64,000 nt of DNA from Oryzias latipes (Eukaryota; Chordata; Actinopteri; Beloniformes; Adrianichthyidae): positions 13,347,582 to 13,411,581 of the forward strand of contig NC_019864.2 in NCBI RefSeq assembly GCF_002234675.1, given 5' to 3'. The position numbers and the translations under genes were made by a program. How positions within the stretch are numbered: position 1 is the first letter of the stretch; each line of letters starts with the position of its first letter. Under the pieces are notes generated by a model. That model was not told the DNA's origin. It saw nothing but the letters and a program-made list of their open reading frames with translations, and ran no database searches. Positions 1 through 12,540 of this stretch are shown here, piece after piece.

Positions 1-762
1 AAGAAACAAAACAAGTTGGAGAGATACATCATGACATGGTCAAGCTACCCCCGACCTCCTCCCTGTCTCTAGAAGATCCGAGGATTTGACAGATCCCCTG
101 AGACGGAGCAGTCTGTTCTTGGAAAGTCCTGTCTGTGATTTAGGTGGCTGTGTTGGCTGTCAGTGGCTGACCTGGAGCCAAAACTCATGCAAATTCACAA
201 AACCAAACCGACAAGTAGTAAGAAGCAAAGGAGCTGTAGTACTCATGAGTGTTCATGAGGGCTTTGCTCTCTGAAATAATACATTTTCAGGAGAAATTAA
301 ATTACAACGGCAAAACATGTCAATATTACTGTCTGACTGTATTTGAGCAATCTCAAACTTTTAAAACTGCAAATAAGAAATCCTTACAGTCCCACTCCAA
401 TCATCTTTTGGTCTGTAAAAGCGTTCACAGTGGTACTTTTTCTATGATTATGTCATTTTTTGGTGAATAAAAAAAAACCCTGTGTCGCTGTCAAGGACAT
501 AGTTTCTGCAGAGCGGCAGTTGTTAAATAGAAATTAACCTCTTGTTTTTGGGTGGGACTGTTCGCGTGGAGCCACCCTACCCCCCACTTCCTGTCATCCA
601 TCTGTTTATATCCTCTCCCGCTAGCTCACAGCCCCTCACAACACCAACCTAAAATTAGTAGTGCAACAAAATGTCAAGAAATATTTTAACTATCCAATTC
701 AAATTTTGACACATTTTAACACTTTTTTATACAGTTGTTAGGGTTGAATATGTTTTTTTCAC
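1..762. other. Probable cald1 intron, no exon recognised
   Basis: This stretch follows the last visible cald1 exon, which ends in a good donor site on the minus strand at 761-762. I looked for the next conserved caldesmon exons (the family's actin- and calmodulin-binding C-terminal half) and found none, so they must lie beyond the window edge. A C-rich patch at 575-600 and short AT-rich runs are the only other structure seen. Confidence 0.5.
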
Positions 763-3700
763 CTTTGAGGAGCCTTTTGGGCGGATGGTGAAAGAAGGTT
801 TTGAAGAGTCCTCCTCCATTTGTTTCTTCTTTTCTGCCGCCTCTGCTCTCCTTTTCTCGATCTCTTCCTTCATTCTTTTTCTCTCCTCCTGTTATTTTAC
901 AAAATGAACATCAGATATCTGTATGAGTTCTGGTAGAAATGTCCTCAGCTGTTCTCCTGCTGAACACCCTCCTCACCTGCTCTTTGGCCTTCTTTTCCTC
1001 TTGCGCCTGCTTCCTCTGCCTCTCCTCCTCCTCAAGGATCTTTCTCCTCTCTTCCCTCTTCCTTTTCAGCTCCTCCAGCTGGGCCTCTGCGTCCTGCTGC
1101 TTTTGCTTCATCTTCTCAAATTCAGCGCTTTCCGTGTTGTTTCGCCGTTGTTTCAGCTCCTGCAGCTTACTTTCAGCCTCTCGCCGCTCCTCATCATCAG
1201 CTTTTGTGAAGGGAGGGTTGTCTCTGTTTGCAGAAACATGCACAATTAAGTAAATGTACCTGGATTAAAATATGTTATGTAGCTGGATTGAAACGAGGAA
1301 ATTAACTGAATTGGTTCTGAAATCAACACAGGAAACAGCAAGTGCACAGTAAGTTTGATTTACCTAAAAGGTTTTTCTGTTTTCCTAAACTTATTCTCAG
1401 CCACAGCGCCATTCTTTTGGACAGTATCAGCCTTGCAAAAGAAAAAAACCATTTGGTTAGGTTTTCCTGGAAATCTTGAATATGACATTAACTACTACTT
1501 TTTTATTTTACCTTTTCCTTGAAGCCAAATGTCTTTGGTTTTGCAGCCTTTACGCAAAAGGGAGGATTAAATAAAAAGAAAAATGTCAAAAACATATTTG
1601 CACTGAACCAAACATTGGTGCAGAGAAAAAAAAGTAAAGTATGACAAACAAATCAAATGGATCGGCACAAAGAATATCAGTACCTCCTCTTTCTTTTTCA
1701 TCTCTTCCACTTCCCTCTTTTTATTTTTCTCCGCCATCTCTTTCTTTTTCTTGTCTTCCAATTCTTTTTTTCTTCTCTCTGTTTCCTCTTTCTTTTTTAT
1801 CTCTTCCATCTCCCTTTTTTGCCTTTCTTCTTCATCTTTCTTTTTCTTCTCCTCTGCCTCTTTTTTCTTTTTTTCTTCAGCCTCTTTCCTTTTCCTTTCC
1901 TCCATCTCCCTCTTCCGCCTCTCCTCCTCTTCCTTTCTCTTCTTTTCTTCCTGCTCTTTTTTCCGTCTCTCCTCCTCTTCCTTTCTCTTCTTCTCTTCCT
2001 GCTCTTTTTTCTGCCTCTCCTCCTCTTCCCTTTTCTTCTCTTCCATTTCTATCCTCTGCTTTTCCTCTTCTTCCTCTTTCTTCTTCTTCTCTTCCATCTC
2101 TTTTTTGCATTTTTCCTCTTCCTCCTGTTTTAGTCTTTCAATTTCCCTCTTCTGTTCTTCTTCCTGTTCTCTTCTTTGTCTTTCTCTCTCCTCCTCTTCC
2201 TCTTTTTTTATTCTCTCCTCCATCTCTTTACTTTGTTTCTCTTCTTTCTCCTCTATAAGCTTCTCCTCCTTTTCCATTTGTTGTCTCTCGTCTTCTTCCC
2301 TCCTCTTCCTCTCATTCTCTTCACTTTGTTGCCTTTCTTCCTCTTCCTTTTTGAGCTGTTCTTCCATTCTTATTTTTTGCTGCTCCTCCTCTTCCTCTTC
2401 TTGCCGTAGTTTTTCTTCCATTTCCTTTTGCTGTTTTTCCTTTTCTTCTTCTTTGCTCCTTTCTTTCTCCTCATTATGGACATCAGGTGCAGGTTTTTCC
2501 TCAGCCTTCTTAGTTTCTGACTTCAGCTGTTCAGGCTCCGCCTCTGTCGCTTCAGCCGTACTGTTAGCATCCTTCTGGAAAACAACTCACCCTTAATTGT
2601 TGTCCATTTTTACTCTGATTTATCAAGATGTTTTGAAGGTGTAGTGGAAAGAAAACACACCTCATTGTGGGGGAGTGTTGTGCTTGATTCTTCAGAATTC
2701 TGTAAAAAGTAAAACGCATTTTTCACTTTAAAGGAAATGTTCAATTCCCCACAAGCACACACTTATGCAAAAACCCACCTTCCCATCCTCTTTTTTCTCA
2801 TCTCCCTGCCTACTCCAGGAGTTTGTATCTGTTTTTGCCACCTCCTCCTGAACAGACTTCTTTTTCCCGTCTGCATCCTCAGCATCCTGCTGTGTGTTGC
2901 CGTTAGTAAAGGAGGACTGCTCATCCTGCGTGCCGTCTGTGCCATTGGGGGTGCCGACTGTAGGTTCCAGTTCTTTCTGTCTCTCCAAAGCTTCCTTCAT
3001 TCTCTTCTGACGGCGCTCCTCCCTTTTGGCCAGGCGCTCCAGCAGAGCCTGGTCATCATCAGCACCAGCATTATCCGTGGAGTTGATCTCTGGCAAGCTG
3101 AGAGAAAAGGAAAGAAAGTGATTCCCAGCCCTGAAAGTTGGCATCAAAGTCAATTTCTAAAAATCTGTAATTAAATGAAAGAGGAGATTGAAGGTTTTGG
3201 CTAACCAGGGAAAACATCAGTTAAATAAACTGATAAACAAGAATTATTTATGTAAAAAACGTGCCCCAGGAAATCTGAGGAGACTATATTTTATCATCTT
3301 TTTCTGCCCTTTTCCCTCACTTCCACTTAAACTTTCTTTATACCTGTTGGTATTGTTTACATCAGTTCCACCAGACTCCTCTAAGTCTCTCATCTTCTTC
3401 CTTTCCTCCCTTGCGCGTCTCCTTTGCTCCAATGCGTCCTCCTCTTCATCTTCATTGGTGAAACCAGACCTGACAAAACAGCAAACATCTGCATTAACAG
3501 CCTGTGAGTAAAATCATTTCAACTGTTTGGTGTATATCCTTTGTTACATCAAACCCATTCATGCACCCAAAACTTTCATGAATCACAAAATATGACAAGA
3601 TTCTTCAGGAGCTGCATGTCAAATAGCTTTTATTTAAAAATGGCTTGTCTGGCCCAAATATTACAGCAGAATTCGGCAAAACCCCTATAGAGTAACTGTG

Positions 3701-6239
3701 GCACAGGTGCATGTTTTAAACGAACACATAAAGGGTCAGTAAAGATGAAGATTTTTCTGATTCTGCTTGTTCCAAAAAAGCCTCGGCAGATGTCTGAAGG
3801 TTTTATCACCAGAAATGTGTATAAAGTAAAAAAAAGTTTTTGAAGAAATGCTAGAGTAGGAGTGTTTCAAGACCAAAGACAGAGGGTAACTTTGCAAAGA
3901 CTACAAAATGTATTTACTTTTTTTAATGACAGTGGATGCATTATACAACCTATAGGCTCTGATTGTCTTTCTTGGGTAATCTTAACCAGAAACTTGGTTT
4001 CATGGGGGGATTTTACCCAGAGAAATCCGATTTCTCCAAGTTTGCTTAATCAAGACAAAGTCTGCTGACAATCATGCGCTTCCTCTGAGTGGCTGGGTGC
4101 TCTGCCTGCTTTCCTCGTTGCCCCGCTTGAGCACACCTGATTCAGCTCATCATCAAGCTCTGCAGAAGCCTGATGATGGAAGTCATCAAAGGCAGTTGTG
4201 TTAGAGCAAGGTAGGGTTGAAAAAATGCAGGCCAGTGTTCCCCAAAGACCTGAGGTGGGGAAGCACTGCTTTAGAGATACCAGGTGGAGCTCGGAGTAGA
4301 GCCGCTGCTCCTCCACAATGACAGCCAGTTGAGGTGGCTAAAGTATCTCTGTTGGAGGCCTTCCTGTAGAGGCATTCCAATCATTCCAAGACCCAGGATG
4401 TGCTGGAGGGATTGTGTCTTTCAGATGGCCTGAGAGGGCCTTGGCGTTCCCCCAGCAGCAGAACTGAGGATGTTTCTGTGATGAGGGAGGTCTAGGCATC
4501 TCTGCTTAGACTCTAAAAAAACGGATGAAGACTGGGTGGATGGATGGGCGGCTGGCATTATCTATTTTTATTAAAACTAATTTTATACCTATAAACAATC
4601 TTAAGCTTAAAGTACACAAAATAAAAGAATAAAAGAGACAGAGTGAAGTTAAAGAAATAAACCACTGTAGTCTTTCTTTTTATCAATGATTTCAAAACAG
4701 ACAAAAAAGGTGAACTTTCGATAAATCCTTTGGTAAGCTTCTTTCAAATGGCGTGGGTCAACTCCAAGAAATCCAACACTCCCATCAACATGCTTGAAAA
4801 AAAAACATTAACAATGGCGTCTTCTGGCAAAATGCTATTTGAAACATTCCTAAGTCTGCAGCAGAGAACAGGGAAGCTGAGGGGCTGTGGGGCATGAGGG
4901 TTTGGCATTGGAACCAGAAATGGCAGCTCGACTGTGGGAACATTCAGAGGTTTTGATGGCGTTCTAATGGCACTGCTGATAAGACAATTCGGAACTCAAC
5001 TTGGAGAAAATAAAAGACGTGAACTGTGAAATTATGGAGTTGCTTGGTTTGGAGGTTATTTAATAAAAATAACAAACAAGTCATCAATAAAAGTGATTTT
5101 ATTTTGATAATTTAAAATTGTTTTATGTTGCTGTTTAAGTTGAATCAGTGTGCTACAAGTTTTAGGTATAGATCATTTACGATAAATTAAATTTTGAAAC
5201 CCAGTGGCATGTGTTTTTGTCGGCAAATTAAATTAGACGGGATTTTTATCAAAGCATTGTGGTCTGGTGAACTAAGAGGAAGTGCAATGACTTGACAGAG
5301 GAGCAATCCCTTAACCTTCATTGGTGGTTGTTATTTTGAGGTTTTCTTTGCTTAGTGAAATAATTTTGTTATAAAATATGTAATTATTGTTTTGTTTCGT
5401 TGTGTTTCTGCTGCCACTGAACTGTATTTCATTTTCTTTATGTGTTTCTTGTTTAACCCAGAGCTGCCCAACTCATGAAAATCTTCCACCTTGCATGTGT
5501 TGTTGATAACCTGGACCAGGTGTGTTCAGTCAATCAGGATGAAGAAACACCTGAGTCAGGTGATCAACAGCAAGAAATGCATGGAGTTTCTGGAAATTAC
5601 TTTTGTGTTTTTCGTTTTTTTTTTTGACATTTTTTTGTTTTCTTAAATACGATGCTGTTTTTTTCATCTTTTTTTTGTTGTCGTCATCTTAAATATGTTT
5701 TCGAGTTGAGTGATTTGTTGATGTGGTTTGCACTTCAGGGCCACCGTAGCATATGTTTTTTAAGTAAATGTGAACTTATCTGTATGACATCTGTTTGAAG
5801 ATTTTTTTTAAATACCGGTACATAACAGAAAAGTGCAGATAAACGCAAACAGCACCACCCCTGACACCTAAAAAAAAAGAGGTGTGGCTATTATAATCTC
5901 CTATGTGCAAAAACCTCATGGAAGTTCTTCCAGTGCCACTTTTAGGCACCATTTTGACACATCAAGCCCTGATTCTTGTGTCAGACTCTGCTTCAAGTCA
6001 GGACCATGACTTGAATTTAAACCAATGTAGTGCAAACTCTTCTTTGTTCTTTTTTTAAAGTTTGCTAAATTTTTAGATTGACTTTTTCTTCTGAGTGAGT
6101 CTGATGCCAAAAATATATTTCCCTTTCAGCATATACATTTTCCTGTTTTTCCAGTGTTGACTCACCTGTCAGCTTCAAGACGCATCTGCTCCCTCCTCTG
6201 CCTCCTCAGCTCCATGCGGCGGTCAAAGTCGTCATCCAT
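763..6239 (-). CDS. cald1: Caldesmon 1, 5' coding part (nine coding exons, 3' end outside window)
   Basis: Caldesmon is an actin-, myosin-, tropomyosin- and calmodulin-binding protein that restrains actomyosin ATPase in smooth muscle and non-muscle cells. Coding exons, 5' to 3' on the minus strand, are 6239-6166, 3469-3344, 3097-2779, 2699-2661, 2574-1684, 1547-1512, 1431-1364, 1223-977 and 888-763. All splice phases agree and give 642 residues without a stop. The start MDDDFDRRMELRRQRREQ matches the known caldesmon N-terminus. Residues about 221-483, one 891-nt exon, are an extremely charged Glu/Lys/Arg helix. Residues about 519-600 contain RRNNTESAEFEKMKQKQQ, nearly identical to human caldesmon before its C-terminal domain. 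Mammals include or skip their central charged segment by splicing; I cannot tell whether this exon is optional here. The calmodulin- and actin-binding C-terminus is missing from the window. The 5' untranslated exon was not identified. Confidence 0.93.
1690..2470. repeat. Homopyrimidine/homopurine tract with 48-bp tandem units inside cald1
   Basis: The plus strand here is almost only C and T, because the minus strand codes Glu, Lys and Arg with GAA, GAG, AAA, AAG and AGG codons. Around 1900-2040 the protein unit KKEQEEKKRKEEEERR occurs twice in succession, followed by a diverged third copy, which is a 48-bp tandem repeat. Long open frames on the plus strand across this tract (for example 1751-2596) come from the skewed composition and are not genes. 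Confidence 0.85.
4118..4290. repeat. Old interspersed repeat (MITE-like) in cald1 intron 1
   Basis: The segment contains phrases I recognise from a widespread teleost repeat: GAGCACACCTGATTCAGCTC, then CTCTGCAGAAGCCTGATGATG, TTGTGTTAGAGCAAGG and GGGGAAGCACTGCTTTAGAG. In full copies such halves form an imperfect inverted repeat, which suggests a non-autonomous DNA transposon. Identification is from memory only. Confidence 0.5.
4320..4556 (+). mobile_element. 5'-truncated LINE 3' end (Rex3/RTE-like) with GGAT tail
   Basis: Degenerate similarity to the very common teleost LINE 3' region: the pieces AGACCCAGGATGTGCTGGAG, GGGATTGTGTCTTTCAGATG and GAGGGAGGTCTAGGCATCTC occur in order, and it ends in CTGGGTGGATGGATGGGCGG. 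The GGAT/GATG tail and strong 5' truncation fit target-primed insertion of a Rex3-type element. It abuts the older repeat at 4118-4290 inside cald1 intron 1. The family name is uncertain; LINE origin is fairly safe. Confidence 0.55.
5455..5585. repeat. Short inverted-repeat element in cald1 intron 1
   Basis: GACCAGGTGTGTTCAGTCAA and, 34 bases later, ACACCTGAGTCAGGTGATCA are imperfect reverse complements around an AGGATGAAGAA centre. The flanking words (CAGAGCTGCCCAACTCATG) also resemble the ends of the teleost repeat family seen at 4118-4290. It is probably another remnant of that group. Confidence 0.4.
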
Positions 6240-8142
6240 GTTGGCTTAAATTTACGATTTTCTCACTAAAAGAGACAAATATCAAATGTGTTTATCACGA
6301 GGGACAAAAAAAAATAAAATAAAATAACAGACTTTTGGTTAACAGTACCGCAGCAGCAGCTGGGTTTAGTCCATAGACATTACTGTCTGCTTTCTTTGCA
6401 TGGATTAGCTTCTACAGTCTGGTTTATATCTCAGTCCTACTGCAGCCCAAAAATTCCTGGTTGTTCTTTTAGCGACTTCAACTACCAGAAAAGGCAACGC
6501 TGGTTTTCTCTCAGTCCCCCTCCTCTTCCCCTCTGTCTCGATTTCCTCTCCTTCATCACTGACTTCAGACCCTCTTGAACTTGATTTGTGTTGTCCTGTT
6601 TACTTCTTCCATAAACAGAAATCCACTATCTTTATTCATTCAAGATATAATTGGGGTTTTTCTTTTCAGGTTTTTTTTTTTTTGCAGCCCATCCCTTTTC
6701 CACCTGTTTCTCTGGATCTTCTTTCGTAACCCTTGTTCTATCCTAGGCACTTTAACATTGGGAGTTGGGTCACCTAGACCCAGACAGTGCTCTGAACCTT
6801 TTTTCTTCAATGATTTGTGATCTTCACTGGCGTCCATGGATTAAATGAAATCTTTCCACCTTTATCCACCTTTTTCATGGTAGGGAGAACACGTCAATGC
6901 AAGGGTGGGCTCATCTAAGATAGCACAAGGGTTTTAAAAGGGAGACAACTGTCAGATCCATCTTAAAAACTATGTGCAAAGTTTTTTGGTAGTAACTATA
7001 TTGAAACTGTCAACACAAAGCAAAAAATAGTGTATTTGAATGTGCAAAATGTTAAATTAATTAAAAAGGAGAACTATAATTACAGTTTAAGGTTAGAGTA
7101 TATGAGATGTGTGAGCTGCAAACCCCCAAACTCTTTGGATGTATGTCATGCTAGCATCAGATCTACATCTCAGGAAAAGACTTGCTGCGTCTGCTGGTTG
7201 CGTAGTTGGATTTATGCTCATACATTTGTCATGGAGTCACTGACATACATTGAGAAACATTTGGTAGCACAGAGCTGCTTGTTCTCCAACCATCCCTGTA
7301 CTGTCTGCAGTTGTGTTCAGTCAAATATGAATGCCCGTTTACTTTTCCTTGCTTTATTCCATCCCTTTCTAAAATTTTGTGATAAAGGCTTCAATTGACA
7401 AAATACCCTAAACTTCTGTTATCAGCAGCAAAGGATACAGGGATAGCTGAGTTTCTAGCAGGCTGCAGCTATTCAAGACCAAAATCTTGAATTGTAGTGA
7501 TATAAAATAAGGTTCAGCTTTCCAACTACACACTCATTTTCCCAATTTAATTTACTCCAAAAATACACTTTTTTGACTTTTACACCCAAAATATCTTTAT
7601 GATCAAATATGCATAAAAGAATATCCTTGGCAATTGAAGCAAAATTCTTTTTTACTTTTTCTGTTTTTTGTCACAAAAGTCTGTAGAACTTTATTATCCT
7701 TTTGTTTTGTTTTGTTTTTTAGCAACAGGATGTGCAACTGAGAACCAGTTGAAAGACATTCTCTCACACTTATTTTAACAAATCAGTCGTGTAAGTCCAG
7801 TCCAACAGAGGAGTCCTTACTGTTTGTCCTTTTATCTTCTTGTCTCAGAGGAGCCCACCGACTCTGAGCATTGGGTTCTTCTGGGATGTGAGCATGGGAC
7901 AGTTTAGTTTACAATCGCCAACACCGTATACAGTTACTTAAGCTCATAAATAATCTGACCCAAAAAGGTTTTCTTTTTAAAAAATCTTCACTGCACTAAT
8001 AGCTTTAAACAATTTAGGACTTCTTGGAAAAGGATGGTGCTTTTTTTTTCCCCATGGAGCCTCTGGTAAAACAGGACCTGGAGTTAATGCAATGCAATTT
8101 GGAGAGAAATGTGTAAAGGTTGTTAGAGCTATCTAACAGCAT

Positions 8143-8411
8143 ATGATGTCAATGAGGAAGCCTGGGTTTGCTTCCCAAGACATGCAATGAGCTAAAATTC
8201 AGTGTGGGTCTTTAGGCAAGACCTTTTGCACTGCTGCCTCCATGGGTCTCCCTGTATCTTGGAAATACAGGGTTGTGTCAGGATGGAAGGGCATCCGGCG
8301 TAAAAACTCTTTGCCAAACCGCCTGTGCAAAGCAGTAAAGGTTACTTGCTGTGGCAACGCCTAACAGAATGTGCCGAAAGGTGAACAACAACATGATGGC
8401 AATGAGGCAAG
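8143..8411 (+). mobile_element. SINE-like element flanked by a candidate target-site duplication
   Basis: The body carries words typical of a common teleost retroposon: GGTCTTTAGGCAAGACC, AGGATGGAAGGGCATCCGGCG, and near the 3' end GCTGTGGCAACGCCTAACAG followed by GTGCCGAAAGGTGAACAACAAC, a simple AAC-rich tail. It is flanked by near-identical words, tatgatgtcaatgaggaag at 8142-8160 and catgatggcaatgaggcaag at 8392-8411, as expected for an aged target-site duplication. Confidence 0.55.
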
Positions 8412-10391
8412 TATGTTATTAGCAACAGTCATTCAAACAAAAGGACCCATTGGTCTAAAAAAGCCAAAATCCCCAAAATGTCTATGGAGAAATAAATAGC
8501 TATTACTCAGTCATTATGTTTGTCATGTTTATGAAATTTTTGCTGTAGCGCAAGTTACTCAAGTTATAAACAGACCAATCAGATGCCCCAAGAATTTAGG
8601 TGGCTCGCATCAAATATTTGAAGCTTCTGATTGACAGATTCTCCTGAGCCCAGTTTACAGAGGAAGGGGGCGTGGCTTTTAACATGCTCACTCCTGATTG
8701 GAGAGAATCGTTGCCATAGAAGTGTAGAAGGCCTTATCACAGCTTTCTGAGGATATCTGGTTCCAAACTGTTAAATGATTTTTGTTAATAATAAAATTAA
8801 AAAAACGAACTGAAGTGCTAATACCAATCTCTAAAGAAGGTTAAAAAATAAATACTTATACTACTAATACCATTTCTTTCTTGTTAATAATCATTTTTTT
8901 AATAGACTTGGTTTTAACCTTTCCTTTGTTCACCAACACCATGTGTTTTCTTTTTTTTTAAATCTAATACCTAAAGCTTAATGTATTCCTCACCCCTGGT
9001 TTAAGGTCAGGCTGTGATGCAAACAGCATTTTATCAACTCAACAGGATTTAAATTGATTTTTTTTTTAAAGGTAAGTGGTAATTTTTCAGCAAAGATAAT
9101 GCAAGCTTCTAAAAATAATTAAAATATCAAAACCAATACCTACTAAAGCGGCAAAGATATTGCTTACTGTCAAAGCAGGTGTGACAGAGCCACAAACATC
9201 ATGCTAGCTGTGGCTAAAAATGCTATGAAAATTCCAATACTGCCAAGCTATTAACCTAATGCTAACTTCACTGCTTGAAATTTAGTGATGTATGCAAAAT
9301 AATTTCAAGGAATATTTGATTAAAGTTGGACAAAGCTAAATGTGATGCTGTTTGTTATTCTACCTAAAAAATGATATAAATGATGAATGCTGTGGATGCT
9401 AATAGGTATACATTTAAACTTAAATAATTAATAAGTTAAATTTGAAATTCTAAAAAATTGTTTAAAATCCTCAATATTTTTATATTTTGCAGAACCACGA
9501 ATTCAAATGTTAAATTTACAAACCCAATGTGAAAAAACTGTTAAGACAGTCTGACTGAATAATGCTGGAACTACAGGACATTTATGTATTTTTTAAAGCA
9601 CCAAACAGAGACAGTGTTTACGCTCAAAATGCTTTGTTTAGACTGGAAAAAATACTTCAGAGTAAGCTAGTTTACATACTTTGTAATAAAGGCAGACCTA
9701 TGGAAACAGATACAGGTGTTAACCTGAGAAGTCTCTGTATCAGCTTGCTTATCAATCATCTATCAAGAAAATGTTTTTGATACTAAAAAGAAAATGTTGT
9801 GAGGAATTGTCATAATGCAGTCAGAATTGGTGTAAAACCCCTTCCAGACCCTCATGCTTTTATTTTGTGGGATTATACAACAGATCGTTGAAGTGCAGAC
9901 TGAGCTTTCGGACAGAATGTAATCTGTACGACTAATTTGTCTCATCCAAAGACAATCTCACTTTTTACAGAACCTTGGCGGTTCTCTGTGCAACCAGGCA
10001 GCATGGAGACTAACAGGATTAAATCAAGAACTAAAAACAACAGTTCTGGTTTCCTGTTGAGGTGAAGTATTTGGAGATACGCTGCCAAAAATTGAAAGGC
10101 AAGAAATTGATCACATCCATCTGTCCAATGTAAACATGGGATTCTGGTTTATAGGACAAATATCTGAGTGCACTGGTTTCAGAGTCAGTGTTCTGTGCTG
10201 ACAGCCAGTGATTAATGAGAACTCTCAGTTGCGTCTGTATCTTTAAGTTTTTGTACTCTAGACAGATTCAACTTGATCATTTAGGACATACTGCCTCTCT
10301 AGCCATAGATAAACTGAACCTGGTTCATTCTAACTCTTTTAGAAATTGTATCCACCTATTTTGATTGGACCAAGGTTTCAAACCTGTTATA

Positions 10392-10393
10392 AC

Positions 10394-10426
<33 letters not shown>
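10392..10426. repeat. CA microsatellite
   Basis: An ACAC/CGCA start followed by a near-perfect run of about fifteen CA units. It is likely polymorphic in length. No gene is near enough to suggest a function. Confidence 0.95.
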
Positions 10427-10430
<4 letters not shown>

Positions 10431-10959
10431 TGGCAAAAGTCAAGAAAATAAACTGTTGGTTTTCTTCCAAACCATCCAGAGAAGGTTTCGAGTAAATAGA
10501 AGATGAGAATAAACCAACCCAGACTTGAGTCCAAACTACGTTGGAAAACAGATTGTGAAAGATTGCGGCTGCTGGGTCTGAGGGCTGACCACAATGACAG
10601 ACGCTTAGGGAAGGGTCTCAAGTGTGAAAACTTGGATCCCAATAAATCTAAAAATGATTGTTGTCTTTGTTTTACGGCCTGCTAATAGATGTACAATAAC
10701 GTTAAAAAAAAGATGAATCTGAGATTTATTTCTATGAACAATCTTAAACAGAGCAGCAGGAAGGTTCTGTAAGTTTCTTTAGGACTTGAACCCCAAATGA
10801 TAATTGATGGCTTGTCCTTATTGAGAATGAAATAAGTTGTTTTTAGAGTTTTAAATGTGATTTTATTGTTTCAATATTTAATATCATTAGGACACATAAT
10901 AAAAAATTTCTGAAGAGCTTTAGCATAATAAAAAAGAAACAAACAAATAAATAGACCAC

Positions 10960-11165
10960 ATGGACAAAGTTACGGAGAACTGACATGTTTGGGGGTTGTC
11001 GATGGCTGTGGGGTTTGGGCATTGCACTGCAGGAGCTATGGCTTAACAACTCTGGGAAGAAGCTGTTCCTCAGTCTGATTGTTTTACACCTGATGCTCCT
11101 GAACCTTCTTCTTGATAGTAATCAGATAAAAAGTGCATGGGTGGGAGCGACCTTTTGCTATTCGC
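10960..11165 (+). repeat. Interspersed repeat fragment (GGAAGAAGCTGTTCCTCAG type)
   Basis: The words AACTCTGGGAAGAAGCTGTT, CCTCAGTCTGATTGTTTTACA and GATGCTCCTGAACCTTCTTC match a repeat scattered through teleost genomes, usually next to a TTTATTGTCA motif like the one at 49190-49240. Only a fragment is present. I do not know the element class. Confidence 0.45.
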
Positions 11166-11334
11166 TGATCCTTTTCCTGGATTACTGTGGTCGACATCCC
11201 ACTATTGCCTGTGCCGTTCTCACTACACGGGACTGGTCCCTCCTGTCCTGGATTGTGGAGTTTCGGTACCACACTACCATACTGACACACAAGACCCTCT
11301 CAGTTGTGGCTCTGTAAAAGTTTGCAAGAAAACA

Positions 11335-11656
11335 GTGCATGTGCAGAAATGGCCCAAAAACAGACTTCTTAGAAATAAGTATAAATCTCTTACCTCATTG
11401 GCAGATTTACTTTAAATAATCAAAATAAACATCAATGTGGTAAGAAAAATGGTTTTGCCAGGAATTCTAATTTTAAAAAAGTCTCTACGACGTGTTTTCT
11501 CAAACTAAGATTATTTTGCTATTGAAATCCTTTTTTTTTGTATTACTATTAAAATACTTTCTTGACAAGGCTATTTTTCTTGCAAGACAGAAAAAAAGAA
11601 ATTTTTTCCTTGAAACAAGGGTCTCTTTACCTTATGAAGATTCTGTTTTTGCAGCA
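11335..11656. mobile_element. Degraded MITE of the CACTGCAAAAA family
   Basis: The right end TCTGTTTTTGCAG (about 11643-11654) and the left end GTGCAGAAATGGCCCAAAAACAG (split across 11341) form imperfect terminal inverted repeats. Inside, GTTTTCTCAAACTAAGATTATT and CTTGCAAGACAGAAAA are shared with the better preserved copy at 47454-47710, which establishes that the two belong to one family. CACTGCAAAAA ends are typical of hAT-like non-autonomous elements in fish. Confidence 0.6.
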
Positions 11657-12540
11657 CATTTTTAGTTCCACTTTCCAGTCCTTTGCACAAGTCCCACGTT
11701 GTGTGAGACACGTTGCTACTTTATCATTACAACTGCTAATACTTCATAAATCAACTTTACTTACTGTACTGGGATTTGTTTAACATTTTATTACATCTAC
11801 AATAAATCTGTAACCCTTTGTATCAGCCTTTGTTGGATTTAGGATTTTAAACAAAAGATTAACCTTCGTTAACTAGCTTGGGGTATTGCTTACCTCTGTC
11901 AACCTTTCCTTGCTTTGAAAGCTTTAAGCTCTCAATTTCTATTCCCACTATTTATTTTACCAAACAAATCTAATCCTCTCTTGTAAATTATTTGTAACTG
12001 AAGGGTTAACCGACCTGAATTAGTGCGAAATGTAAACATACACAAATATGGAGTATACACTCTTTCAGCTCCCTGCAATCCACATTAAAGGATGGAGAAA
12101 GTCCTTCAACACACTTATAAACATGTGCCAGAAAGGCGTTTGCAATCAGTCACAAAGTCGCAGCTGCTTAGTCCACATGACCAAACATGGATATGTGAAA
12201 AAAGTCCATGACAAGGCCTGGAATTCCACACAGTTTACAAGCAACAACATGACACATTGTGAGCTTTTTCTGTTGCTCGTTCAAATGTTTGAGTGCGGTT
12301 CGTTTGAAAAACACTCAGCCCTCTCCTCCTATGTTGCTATGGCGCAGTTGTTCTTCAAAAAAAGAATAAAATAAATAAAAGATATGAAATTTCTCCTTAC
12401 ATACTCACTTTTGGTAGCATATTATGACCTAACTAAAGTAAACTGCGGGTACATCATCATATGTAGGTACCTAAAGAGAAATAAAAGTGCAACTCTGAGC
12501 TCTCCCTGTTTTGAAATCTTTCAGATGGTGTACTTGCCCT

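Noticed and set aside
1641-2596. Several long plus-strand open frames rich in Ser, Phe and Leu
   Set aside because: They are the antisense of the cald1 Glu/Lys-rich exon; a strand without purines can hardly make TAA, TAG or TGA, so long frames arise automatically.
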